From: Corynebacterium pseudokroppenstedtii
Lineage (GTDB): Bacteria > Actinomycetota > Actinomycetes > Mycobacteriales > Mycobacteriaceae
Direction: 5' to 3'
Assembly: GCF_019754945.1 (NCBI RefSeq)
Contig: NZ_JAEUWU010000004.1
Location: 310,001 to 374,000 of the forward strand
DNA: 64,000 nucleotides
The notes under the pieces were generated by a model, which worked only from the letters and a program-made list of their open reading frames with translations, was not told where the DNA came from and did not search any database. Both the position numbers and the translations under genes were made by a program. Below are positions 53,033-61,137 of this stretch, piece by piece (within the stretch, counting starts at the first letter, position 1; each line of letters opens with the position of its first letter).

Positions 53033-53953
53033 CTATCGGATAGTCACTTGGCGGGAACGGATCGTATCCCGCGCCTTGCGCTCGTCGGCAGTCAGCGGTG
53101 TGTCCACCGCCAGTGCCTTTTCCAGCGACACAGCGAGTTCTTGAATGGGCTCCTGGAATTCTTGCGCCGTCACTGTGGGGTCAACGTCGAAGACGGGCAC
53201 CGCAACACCGTGGGTGCGGAATGCCCCGGCAAAGCGTGTGCCTTCGCCCAAGGTCAAGTCCCCAGCAGCGTACAAGCGGGCCAACGCGGTAAATAACGCG
53301 TCCTCATCGTCCTGTCGGATCCAGCGGATGTAGCCTTTGTCGCCACCATCCGTCCACCAGACCGCGCCCGGCGCGGATACGTCGACTCTCTCGGTCGGGA
53401 GCATCGACTCGTTCACCTGCTTCATGTTCTGCTGCATGGCAGGATCGATGGTCTGTCCCTCCGGGAGCCACCAGTCGAAGTCCTTCTCGACCTGTACGTC
53501 GAGCTTCTGCGCGGGGTCCATCAGCTCGCTCAACTCGGGCTCGGTGCCGTCGGCAATGGATGTTCCCAGCGTTTGCCCTGGTTGAGCGGTCTGCAACCAG
53601 GCGAGGGTGTGCGCTAAATCTTTGTGGGGGTTCGGGCCGCGGTGCTGCCGCTGGAGAGCAACGAACGCGGTAGGGGGAGTGTCGCCGTCGGTATCGCGCA
53701 CGATAGCGGCGGTCGCTCCGGGCAGGACGGTCACGAGGTAGACGGGGTAGTCCACGCCTTTCACCGCGATTTTCGCCCGCGCGGAGGGGGCGAATTCCTG
53801 CATGGCAATAAGATCTGCTTCCGACGCAAAACCCCCGAATGGTCGCGGGTCACGCTCTAGTGCTGCACGTTCGGCGGCCCGCTTAGCCAACTTCGCTTGG
53901 CGACGGGTCATTCCTTCGGGCAGATTCTCATTCTTCTTTTTCTTCCTTGACAC
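53033..53953 (-). CDS. DUF5926 family protein
   Basis: The 306-residue protein starts with MSRKKKKNENLPEGMTRRQA, the Lys/Arg-rich helix typical of this actinobacterial family, followed by a globular part with PRPFGGFASEADLIAMQEF. Function unknown. It is convergent with the LCP gene with four bases between the two reading frames. Confidence 0.85.
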   Translation of the reverse strand: MSRKKKKNENLPEGMTRRQAKLAKRAAERAALERDPRPFGGFASEADLIAMQEFAPSARAKIAVKGVDYPVYLVTVLPGATAAIVRDTDGDTPPTAFVALQRQHRGPNPHKDLAHTLAWLQTAQPGQTLGTSIADGTEPELSELMDPAQKLDVQVEKDFDWWLPEGQTIDPAMQQNMKQVNESMLPTERVDVSAPGAVWWTDGGDKGYIRWIRQDDEDALFTALARLYAAGDLTLGEGTRFAGAFRTHGVAVPVFDVDPTVTAQEFQEPIQELAVSLEKALAVDTPLTADERKARDTIRSRQVTIR

Positions 53954-54072
53954 CTGGCCTAGGCTACCTGCCCACTCCCCCAGCTAGCCAGTTCATCGTG
54001 GAAGATTGGGCATTCCTAAGCCCGACTTTTCGGCGCGGGATGGTACCACCCATCCGGGATGACGTTTCCCGC

Positions 54073-54816
54073 TCAGCTCGCCGCCGGATACTCAGCCTGG
54101 GCTGACGCTTCATCCATCCACTCGCGCGCTTGGCGTGGTTTGTCGGTCGCCAACCAGTCAATCCCGTGCTGAGCTGCCCACACAACATCATTTCGCGTGT
54201 TGACGGTCCACGTGTAGCACCCATCGCCACGACGGATCAGCCCCGGACGCAGCTTCGCGTTGACGATGGACGGGCCATAGGCCTGTGGAATATCCATCCG
54301 CCAAAGGATGGGGCCGAGTGGGCGTTGAATTTCGCGCCGCAACAGAATGCGGTGCACAGAGGGCTCGAGATGCCGCATTCTCGCTAGCGACATGGCTGAA
54401 AATGAGATGACGTGCAGCCGGGGATTATCGACGTGGCCACGATCGCGGAGTACCGAGACCAGCGTCTTTTCTAGCTGGCCGCCATATCCCGACGGGTGCT
54501 TCGTTTCGACGAATAGTCCACAGTCGGTGCCCTCAACGAGGTCCAGGAGCGTGTCGAAAAGCAGCGGTTGTTGCGGCTCCGCCGTGGTGCCGACGTTGAT
54601 ACTGGGGAGGTCATCGCGGGTGAGTTCCGCGATGGGGCGTTTATCTCCCGCGACGCGTTCGAATGTTCGGTCGTGTGAGCATACGAGGTGTCCGTCTTTG
54701 GTGAGGCGGATATCGCATTCTATGCCGTCGGCTCCCTCGGAGAGGGCGGCATCGTAGGCAGCGAGGGTCTGTTCGGGGTGGTCGCAGCTGGCTCCGCGGT
54801 GGGCGATGATCTCCAT
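54073..54816 (-). CDS. glpQ: Glycerophosphodiester phosphodiesterase
   Basis: The 247-residue TIM-barrel enzyme begins MEIIAHRGASCDHPEQTLAA, with HRG, then the metal-binding ECDIRLTKDGHLVCSHD and FVETKHPSG. It hydrolyses glycerophosphodiesters to glycerol-3-phosphate and the alcohol. No signal peptide is present, so it acts in the cytoplasm. The nearby position between the LCP block and the pyk2-like gene agrees with C. glutamicum glpQ1. Confidence 0.9.
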   Translation of the reverse strand: MEIIAHRGASCDHPEQTLAAYDAALSEGADGIECDIRLTKDGHLVCSHDRTFERVAGDKRPIAELTRDDLPSINVGTTAEPQQPLLFDTLLDLVEGTDCGLFVETKHPSGYGGQLEKTLVSVLRDRGHVDNPRLHVISFSAMSLARMRHLEPSVHRILLRREIQRPLGPILWRMDIPQAYGPSIVNAKLRPGLIRRGDGCYTWTVNTRNDVVWAAQHGIDWLATDKPRQAREWMDEASAQAEYPAAS

Positions 54817-54853
54817 CGGTTCTCTTTCTTTCCGCCGAGCCAGCCGTGTTTTC

Positions 54854-56863
54854 TTAGGCCCGTCCTCGGCTTCGTGAATCTAGAGAATTGTCACTGGTGT
54901 TGAGCGCTTGACCGATCCTGTTGAGGATGTTGATAGCATCCGGAATGTGCGTTCCCTTGTTCAGCATGACGCCTTGGGTACGCAGCGCAACGTCGGCATC
55001 GGTGATTTCTGCGCGTGAGGGCAGCCCGGATTTCGCCATGGTTTCGAGGACTTGCGTCGCGAAGATAGTGGGAATGTGAGCAGCATTCGCCACGCCCATG
55101 ATCTGTTCGCGGGCTTCGGACATGCGGCTGAAGCCGAGTTCCATCGCGAGGTCACCGCGAGCAATCATGACGCCCGAGTTCCTGTGACGGAGTAGTTCGG
55201 TCACCACATTGGGTAGGTCGTTGTAGCATTCTTCGGATTCGATCTTCAGCATAACGCCAAGGTTCCGGATGCGCGCGCTAACTGCGGCGGAGTCCTCGCT
55301 TTCCGAGGCTGCTACGTCGATCTCTTTCTCGATGGCGTCGAGAATTTCGGTGAGGTCCTCGGCGGAGCGGACGTAGCTCGGCGCAATGATGTCTGCCGTG
55401 CGAACGATCTCGGGGAGGATGGCGCGGTCCTCGTCGGTCATCGCGGGAAGCGGAACGTGGACGCCGGGGAAGTGAATCCCGCGGCCTTCGCGCAGGTTCT
55501 TGCCGCCTTCACGGGTGTGAATGGCGACGAGTTCCGCGGAATCGTACTCCGCGGTGTTGCCTTCGGGGTCCTTCTCACCGGCGCGGGTGACAGACGTGAC
55601 TTCGCACTCGATCTTCGCGTCGTCGAAAAGGACGGTGGATCCGACGTCGAGGCTGCGGATAGCTTCTGGCTCACCACAGTTGACGGCAGGGATATCGTCC
55701 GTCGGGTCGGTAGGCGTGGGGTCGCTGGTCAAGATCAAACGTGATCCCACGTCGACGTGAACACGCTGCTCAGAGCGCCCGATCCCGTGGATCCGAGTCT
55801 TGATGTATTGGCATGCGACCAGGCTGCCATTGGCCAGGTAGACGTTTTGGCGTCCGTAGGCCAGAACTCCCTCGTCGGTAACCTTGTGCACGGTCATGTA
55901 ACGCTTGGATCCGCGAGCATCCAGCATGGATAGCTCGTCGCCCTCGTTGACCGTCTGCAGCCACTCCGGATCGACCTGGATGGCCAGCGTGGGGCGACCG
56001 GGAAGGCCTTCCGGCACGGGCGCCGGTGTCGTGGCGTTGTGATCGAACGGGGTGATCCACAACTTGGAGGGAGTCAGGATCCGTCCTGTTTTCGTCCTGG
56101 TCACGCGGGTGCGTGCGATCCGCGGGCCGGGTTCAATAGCCCCAACCCGCAGTTTCGGCCCCGGCAGGTCCATGGAGATTTTGATGTCACGACCTACACG
56201 GGCGCTGGTGGCACGGACGTTCGCTGCCATTGCTCGCCACGCTTCAGGAGTATCGTGCGCGCAGTTGATCCGGGCAATGTCCATCCCCGCGTCGGCGAAG
56301 GACTGGACAAGGTCGGGATCGTCGGCTGCCTCAGTGGGGAGAGTAACCATGACGCAGCTCGGCATACCGTCCCGCGGTTCACCCAACAGAGCAGAGCTGT
56401 TGGACGCCAATTGCTCCTGGGAACGCTCTATCGCTGCAGCTAGACGGGTGATGTCGTAGGTGTCGCCCTCGGCAGCACGGTCGGCATCGCCGTAGTCACT
56501 GGGCTTTCCACCCAGGTTCTGCAGCAGAGTTTTCGCCGCGCGGAGTTGGTCGGCAACGGGGGCCTGGTCAGATACACGAATTCCTACCGCCCGCAGCTGG
56601 GCAACAATGTCGCGGGCATCATCGGCCTGGAGGCGCGCGAAGTGCTGCACATTGCGAACCCCCTCACGGTGTTCCGCGTCTGCGGCGTCGATGAGGTTGC
56701 GTTTATCCTGGTCAACCTCGCTGAGCATGGTCAGGAGGCTATCGACACCACGGGTCAACTCATTCAGTGAGGTCGTCGCTGAATTTGTCGTAGTTGCCTT
56801 CGACGACGATGCCCCTGACACGCTGGCATCGTTGAGTTCACCGTTATGACCATTCTGTTCCAC
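54854..56863 (-). CDS. pyk2: Pyruvate kinase-like protein (Pyk2 type)
   Basis: The 669-residue protein carries about 165 residues of helical N-terminal extension, then a pyruvate kinase TIM barrel: ARINCAH in place of the usual RxNFSH, DLPGPKLRVG, LKIES, MIARGDLAMELG and FATQVLETMAKSG. The SGETA motif near the end of the barrel is replaced by NKGTHIPDAI and the C-terminal allosteric domain is missing. The inserted B domain is enlarged. C. glutamicum carries a similar second pyruvate kinase gene beside ldhA. Catalysis of PEP to pyruvate is plausible since the phosphate and metal residues are kept, but the changed potassium-site residues leave doubt. Confidence 0.85.
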   Translation of the reverse strand: MEQNGHNGELNDASVSGASSSKATTTNSATTSLNELTRGVDSLLTMLSEVDQDKRNLIDAADAEHREGVRNVQHFARLQADDARDIVAQLRAVGIRVSDQAPVADQLRAAKTLLQNLGGKPSDYGDADRAAEGDTYDITRLAAAIERSQEQLASNSSALLGEPRDGMPSCVMVTLPTEAADDPDLVQSFADAGMDIARINCAHDTPEAWRAMAANVRATSARVGRDIKISMDLPGPKLRVGAIEPGPRIARTRVTRTKTGRILTPSKLWITPFDHNATTPAPVPEGLPGRPTLAIQVDPEWLQTVNEGDELSMLDARGSKRYMTVHKVTDEGVLAYGRQNVYLANGSLVACQYIKTRIHGIGRSEQRVHVDVGSRLILTSDPTPTDPTDDIPAVNCGEPEAIRSLDVGSTVLFDDAKIECEVTSVTRAGEKDPEGNTAEYDSAELVAIHTREGGKNLREGRGIHFPGVHVPLPAMTDEDRAILPEIVRTADIIAPSYVRSAEDLTEILDAIEKEIDVAASESEDSAAVSARIRNLGVMLKIESEECYNDLPNVVTELLRHRNSGVMIARGDLAMELGFSRMSEAREQIMGVANAAHIPTIFATQVLETMAKSGLPSRAEITDADVALRTQGVMLNKGTHIPDAINILNRIGQALNTSDNSLDSRSRGRA

Positions 56864-56905
56864 TATGTGCCCTCCGGAGCGGCGGATTTCTCGTACGACC
56901 GAATA

Positions 56906-57892
56906 CTACTTCGTTGCTTCCTGATCGGCATTCGGGCCGTAGAAGCGGTCTTTGATTTCACGCAACTGCGCAGCTGATGCCTTCATCTGCTCGGCTTCGT
57001 GGTCATCGAGCTCCAGCTCAACAACACGGTGGATTCCGCCGCGGTTCACGAGGGCCGGGGTGCCGATGTAGATGTCGTCTTCGCCATATTCACCCTGCAG
57101 GTATGCAGAGACGGGAAGGACGACGTTCTGGTTCTGCAGGACAGCGCGCGTGATCCGAGCCAGGCCCATGCCGATACCGAATGAGGTCGAGCCCTTGGCG
57201 TCGATAATCGTGTAGGCGGCGTCGCGGGTCTCTTCGAAGACCTTCTCCAAGCGTCCGTGCAGCTCAGGGTCCTTCTCGAGCTTCTTGCGCATCGACACAC
57301 CACCGACGGTCGACGACGACAGCACCGGAAGTTCCGAGTCGCCGTGCTCACCGATGATGTAGGCGTGGATGGAGCTCGGGGCAACGTCGTACATGTCGCC
57401 CAGCATCGAGCGGAACCGTGCGGAGTCCAGCACCGTGCCCGAGCCGATCACACGCTCCTTGGGAAGGCCGGAAATCTTCCAGGTGGCGTAGGTCAGGATG
57501 TCGACAGGGTTCGACGCAATGAGGAAGATGCCGTCGAAGCCGTGCTTCATGACATCGCCAATAATGCTGTTCAGGATCTTGATGTTCTTGTCGACGAGCT
57601 GCAGGCGGGTTTCACCCGGCTTCTGTGCAGCGCCAGCGCAGACGACGACCATGGCGGCGTCGGCGCAGTCGTCGTAGGTGCCTACCTTGACGTTGGTCGG
57701 GCTGGATGCCCACACGACGCCGTGATTGAGGTCCATGACGTTGCCGGCGGTCTTCTTTTCGTCGATGTCGATAATGGCCAGTTCGTCGCACACACCCTGG
57801 TTGATGAGGGCGAAGGCGTAGGCGATTCCGACGTCGCCAGCGCCGATAAGAACGATTTTGTTACCAAGGCGGCGGTGTTCTTGATCTGCCAT
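56906..57892 (-). CDS. ldhA: L-lactate dehydrogenase
   Basis: The 328-residue enzyme has the NAD-binding [17 protein letters not shown], the ASNPVD stretch and the active-site His in [14 protein letters not shown]. It interconverts pyruvate and L-lactate. The start ATG 57892 follows TTGGAGGAA. The pyk2-like gene starts 43 bases beyond its stop on the same strand, so both are probably co-transcribed. Confidence 0.95.
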   Translation of the reverse strand: MADQEHRRLGNKIVLIGAGDVGIAYAFALINQGVCDELAIIDIDEKKTAGNVMDLNHGVVWASSPTNVKVGTYDDCADAAMVVVCAGAAQKPGETRLQLVDKNIKILNSIIGDVMKHGFDGIFLIASNPVDILTYATWKISGLPKERVIGSGTVLDSARFRSMLGDMYDVAPSSIHAYIIGEHGDSELPVLSSSTVGGVSMRKKLEKDPELHGRLEKVFEETRDAAYTIIDAKGSTSFGIGMGLARITRAVLQNQNVVLPVSAYLQGEYGEDDIYIGTPALVNRGGIHRVVELELDDHEAEQMKASAAQLREIKDRFYGPNADQEATK

Positions 57893-58378
57893 GAGAATTC
57901 CTCCAAGGAATGAGATCTGAAAAGATGGTGCGACGGCGCGTATGTGCCGTGATTTATTCTTCAGTGTTATTGTGCCCGGTTTTGCCCGAATACGCTAGTG
58001 TTTTGACAAGCAATCAAACATTTACCCCCGGTTCTGATTGATTGAATATGGGTTTCTTTTGTTTCGACATGAGCGCTCCGCGCCACCCCTCCCCCTTTTT
58101 TAGGGCATGGCCGGCCATGCACCCACGACCTACCTTAATCTTATGGATTCATCCTGATTAATAGGGGTTTTTCATCCATTATGGCCCCGACCTGCGCCCA
58201 TTTATGGCATCTATTTCGGAATAAAGAGAAATTTCTTCACGTTAAAGGTTGCGAAAGCCCGGAGCTTCCACAACACTGGGTTTCACGCACAAATTAGTTG
58301 TGCGAGTCACAATGTTGAGAAAATCACAGTGCGCCATGTTTTAGCGGCGCGTGTTAGCTACTAACGAAAGGTATTGAA
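57893..58378. other. Divergent region between ldhA and sodA
   Basis: About 490 bases without a gene. An inverted pair CAATCA (58011-58016) and TGATTG (58035-58040) lies 120-150 bp before ldhA. A pair of overlapping palindromes is placed at 58286-58312, before sodA. The two promoters are expected here. Confidence 0.5.
58286..58312 (+). promoter_or_regulatory. Overlapping palindromes upstream of sodA
   Basis: CGCACAA-ATTAG-TTGTGCG (58286-58304) is a perfect 19-bp palindrome. Its right arm shares bases with TTGTG-CGAGT-CACAA (58298-58312). The array of TTGTG half-sites sits 67-93 bp before the sodA start. It does not have the spacing of the GlxR consensus TGTGA-N6-TCACA. Confidence 0.5.
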
Positions 58379-58984
58379 ATGGCTGTGTACGAACTTCCTG
58401 ATCTCCCCTACGATTACGACGCTCTCGAGCCTCACATCTCTGGCGAGATTATGCAGCTCCACCACGACAAGCACCACGCAACCTACGTTGCTGGCGCCAA
58501 CACCGCTCTGGAGAAGCTAGAGAAGGCCCGCGAAGAAGGGGCAGACGCCAACGAGATTCGCGCACTCTCCAAGAACCTCGCCTTCAACCTTGGTGGCCAC
58601 ACCAACCACTCCATCTTCTGGAAGAACCTGTCCCCGAACGGTGGCGGCGAGCCGACCGGTGAGCTGGCCGAGGCCATCAACCGCGACTTTGGTTCCTTCG
58701 AGAAGTTCAAGGACCACTTCTCCGCTGCTGCTACCGGTCTTCAGGGCTCCGGCTGGGCTGTCCTCGGCTACGACCACATCGCTGGCCGCCTCATTATCGA
58801 GCAGCTGACCGACCAGCAGGGCAACGTTTCCGTTGACTTCACCCCGCTGTTGATGCTGGACATGTGGGAGCACGCCTTCTACCTCCAGTACAAGAACGTG
58901 AAGGCTGACTACGTCAAGGCCGTATGGAACGTCTTCAACTGGGAGGACGTTGCAGAGCGCTACGCACGGGCAAAGTCCAAGTAA
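58379..58984 (+). CDS. sodA: Mn/Fe superoxide dismutase
   Basis: The 201-residue enzyme starts [20 protein letters not shown]; metal ligands are His in LHHDKHH, His in [10 protein letters not shown], and Asp/His in [14 protein letters not shown]. The pattern GGGEPTGE with [11 protein letters not shown] fits the manganese type. It removes superoxide in the cytoplasm. ATG 58379 follows GAAAGG. Codon choice is strongly biased, as in highly expressed genes. Confidence 0.96.
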   Translation: MAVYELPDLPYDYDALEPHISGEIMQLHHDKHHATYVAGANTALEKLEKAREEGADANEIRALSKNLAFNLGGHTNHSIFWKNLSPNGGGEPTGELAEAINRDFGSFEKFKDHFSAAATGLQGSGWAVLGYDHIAGRLIIEQLTDQQGNVSVDFTPLLMLDMWEHAFYLQYKNVKADYVKAVWNVFNWEDVAERYARAKSK

Positions 58985-59058
58985 AGCCCTGTGGCCGGGT
59001 ATCTGGCCGCACACGTGGCCACGGTCAATAAACGGCCACAGCAAAGAGCGTTAGAGAA

Positions 59059-59086
59059 AGAGGCACCCTCGGGTGTCTCTTCTTTT
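59059..59086 (+). terminator. Intrinsic terminator after sodA
   Basis: AGAGGCACC pairs with GGTGTCTCT around a small loop and is followed by TCTTTT, about 75 bases after the sodA stop. Confidence 0.8.
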
Positions 59087-59146
59087 CATGCGGTGATCTA
59101 ACGTCAGGTACATCTAGCGTCGAGCCGGGAAATCAGGTGTCACACT

Positions 59147-60383
59147 ATGGCCACTCAGGGCTTACCTGACGGGTACACCCCACAATCCCCCATGTACCGC
59201 AAAGTCATCTTGGCGATGGTGGGCGCTGGGTTGGCTTCGTTCAACGCCCTGTACTGCACGCAGGCTCTCCTCCCCGTCCTGTCCGAGGACCTCCATGTCA
59301 CACCGGCAACAGCATCATTAACCGTTTCTGCGACGACAGGGATGCTCGCGCTGTCCATCATTCCGGCGTCAATCATTTCAGAGCGCTTCGGGCGCAAACG
59401 AGTCATCATGCTCAGCGCCCTATCGGCCACGTTGCTGGGCCTTCTTCTCCCCTTATCGACGTCGGTCGGCATGCTGATTACCCTGCGCGGACTGCAGGGC
59501 ATCACTGTTGCGGGGGGTTCCGGCAACGGCGATGGCGTATCTGTCGGAAGAGATTCACCCGAAACACGTTCCTCAAGTGATGGGGCTGTATGTGGCGGGG
59601 ACGTCCGTGGGCGGGCTGTCCGGCCGCGTTATCCCTTCTGGCGTACTTGAGTTTGCGTCGTGGCGATGGGCTCTCGCGGCCAGCGTGGCGGTAGCCATTA
59701 TTTTCGCCTTCATCACGTCATGGGCGCTTCTTGATCAGCAGCGTTTTCAGTCCAAACGCCTGACGTTTCGTTCTGAGTTCAGCGCTATTGCCCAGCACGT
59801 GAAAAACCCGCGCTTGAGTGCGCTATTCACCCTTGCTTTCCTTTTCATGGGCGCTTTCGTGTCGCTGTATGACTATGTTGGGTACCGTTTGACCGGGCAC
59901 TTTGGCCTCAGCGAGGGCGTCGCCGGCGCTATTTTCTTCCTCTATCTCTCCGGAACGTGGAGCGCGACGCAGGCCGGGACGATGGTCCACAAGTTCGGGC
60001 GTGCGCGTGTCCTCGTCGGGTCGATCGTCGGCATGATGATCGGCATGGCCGTGCTGTTTTCTCCCGAGCTCATCAGCAGCATCCTCGGGATTTTGCTGTT
60101 CACGGCGTGTTTCTTCGCGGCCCATTCTGTGGCGTCTGGCTGGGTCGGGGTGGTTGCCACCTCCAACCGGGCGGAAGCGTCGTCAATGTATTTGTTCTGC
60201 TACTACATGGGGTCGTCGATTGTGGGCTGGCTCTCCGGCCATGTCCTCCACTCGTGGGAGTGGGGTGGGCTCGTCGTGTGGCTGCTCGCCGGGTTGGCCA
60301 TAGCAACAGTGATTGCCCTGTTTATCGCGCGGACCACCCCATCGACGCGGGCGACGACGTCACCGGCACGCGACTCCCGTTGA
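59147..60383 (+). pseudogene. MFS transporter with a frameshift in a G6 run
   Basis: The N-terminal part (from ATG 59147) reads six membrane helices with ISERFGRKRVIML, then LRGLQGITVAG. At GCGGGGGGTTCC (59512-59519) the frame breaks; the continuation VPATAMAYLSEEIHP and the remaining helices are in the next frame to TGA at 60383. Removing one G restores a full protein of about 411 residues related to YnfM/AraJ-type exporters. It may be a real pseudogene, a phase-variable gene, or an assembly error. Confidence 0.85.
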
Positions 60384-61022
60384 GTGAACTGGACAGTAGC
60401 CGTTGGGGTTTTTATCCAGGTACTGCTGGTGCTCGTCTTCAGCGAGGTACATCGTCTTCGTCGGGGTGTCGCAGAGTAGAGAAATGTCGGTGGTGATGTC
60501 CCCGTAGCCGGCATCGGCCAGCGAGTGGGAGAAGGACTCCGCTATCTCACGAGCTTTCTCCACTTCCTCGTCGGTCTGTGCGTAAATCACGGAGCGGTAC
60601 TGGGTGCCCACATCGTTCCCCTGGCGGAACCCCTGCGTGGGGTCGTGCGCCTCGAAAAATGTGCGGATGAGGTCCTCGAACGATACCGTGTCCGGGTCAT
60701 AGATGACGCGGACAGTTTCGGCGTGGCCGGTCCGTCCTGTGCATACTTCCGGGTAGGTCGGGTTCGGCGTATACCCACCGGCGTAACCGACCGCCGTGCT
60801 TTCTACGCCATCGATCTGCCAGAAGAGTTTTTCGGCTCCCCAAAAGCATCCGAGCCCCACAACGACGCTCCGCTGCCCGTCTTTCCAGGGCCCGTCGATG
60901 GGGGTTTTTAGGACAGTGTGCGGTTTGGGGTGCGACAGGATAGGTTCATTGCGCCCCGGAAGCGCATCGTCCCTGTTCACGATGCTTGTTGGTGTGGGTC
61001 GAGTGCCAAAAAGAAATCCCAT
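60360..61022 (-). CDS. msrA: Peptide methionine sulfoxide reductase MsrA
   Basis: The start at ATG 61022 gives MGFLFGTRPTPTSIV; the frame extends further upstream without likeness. The catalytic Cys lies in VVGLGCFWGAEKLFW; GYAGGYTPNPTYPEVCTGRTG and the C-terminal GYCPVHSTGVAC, with resolving cysteines, complete the class. It reduces S-methionine sulfoxide. Its end overlaps the convergent MFS frame by 24 bases. Grouping with sodA suggests oxidative-stress defence and agrees with C. glutamicum, where msrA and sodA are neighbours. Confidence 0.94.
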   Translation of the reverse strand: MGFLFGTRPTPTSIVNRDDALPGRNEPILSHPKPHTVLKTPIDGPWKDGQRSVVVGLGCFWGAEKLFWQIDGVESTAVGYAGGYTPNPTYPEVCTGRTGHAETVRVIYDPDTVSFEDLIRTFFEAHDPTQGFRQGNDVGTQYRSVIYAQTDEEVEKAREIAESFSHSLADAGYGDITTDISLLCDTPTKTMYLAEDEHQQYLDKNPNGYCPVHSTGVACR

Positions 61023-61137
61023 GAGCACAGGGTAGACCGAAGCGGTGGTGTTCGAAAGGCTCGGAGCATGATTATATGCACATTTTCGATGCCCATTTTC
61101 CCGTTTGTCCTCAGTGTGGAATAGCGTAGAAATCACT

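Noticed and set aside
58011..58040. CAATCA/TGATTG inverted pair before ldhA
   Set aside because: Short arms with an 18-base spacer could easily arise by chance; kept only as a note in the intergenic entry.
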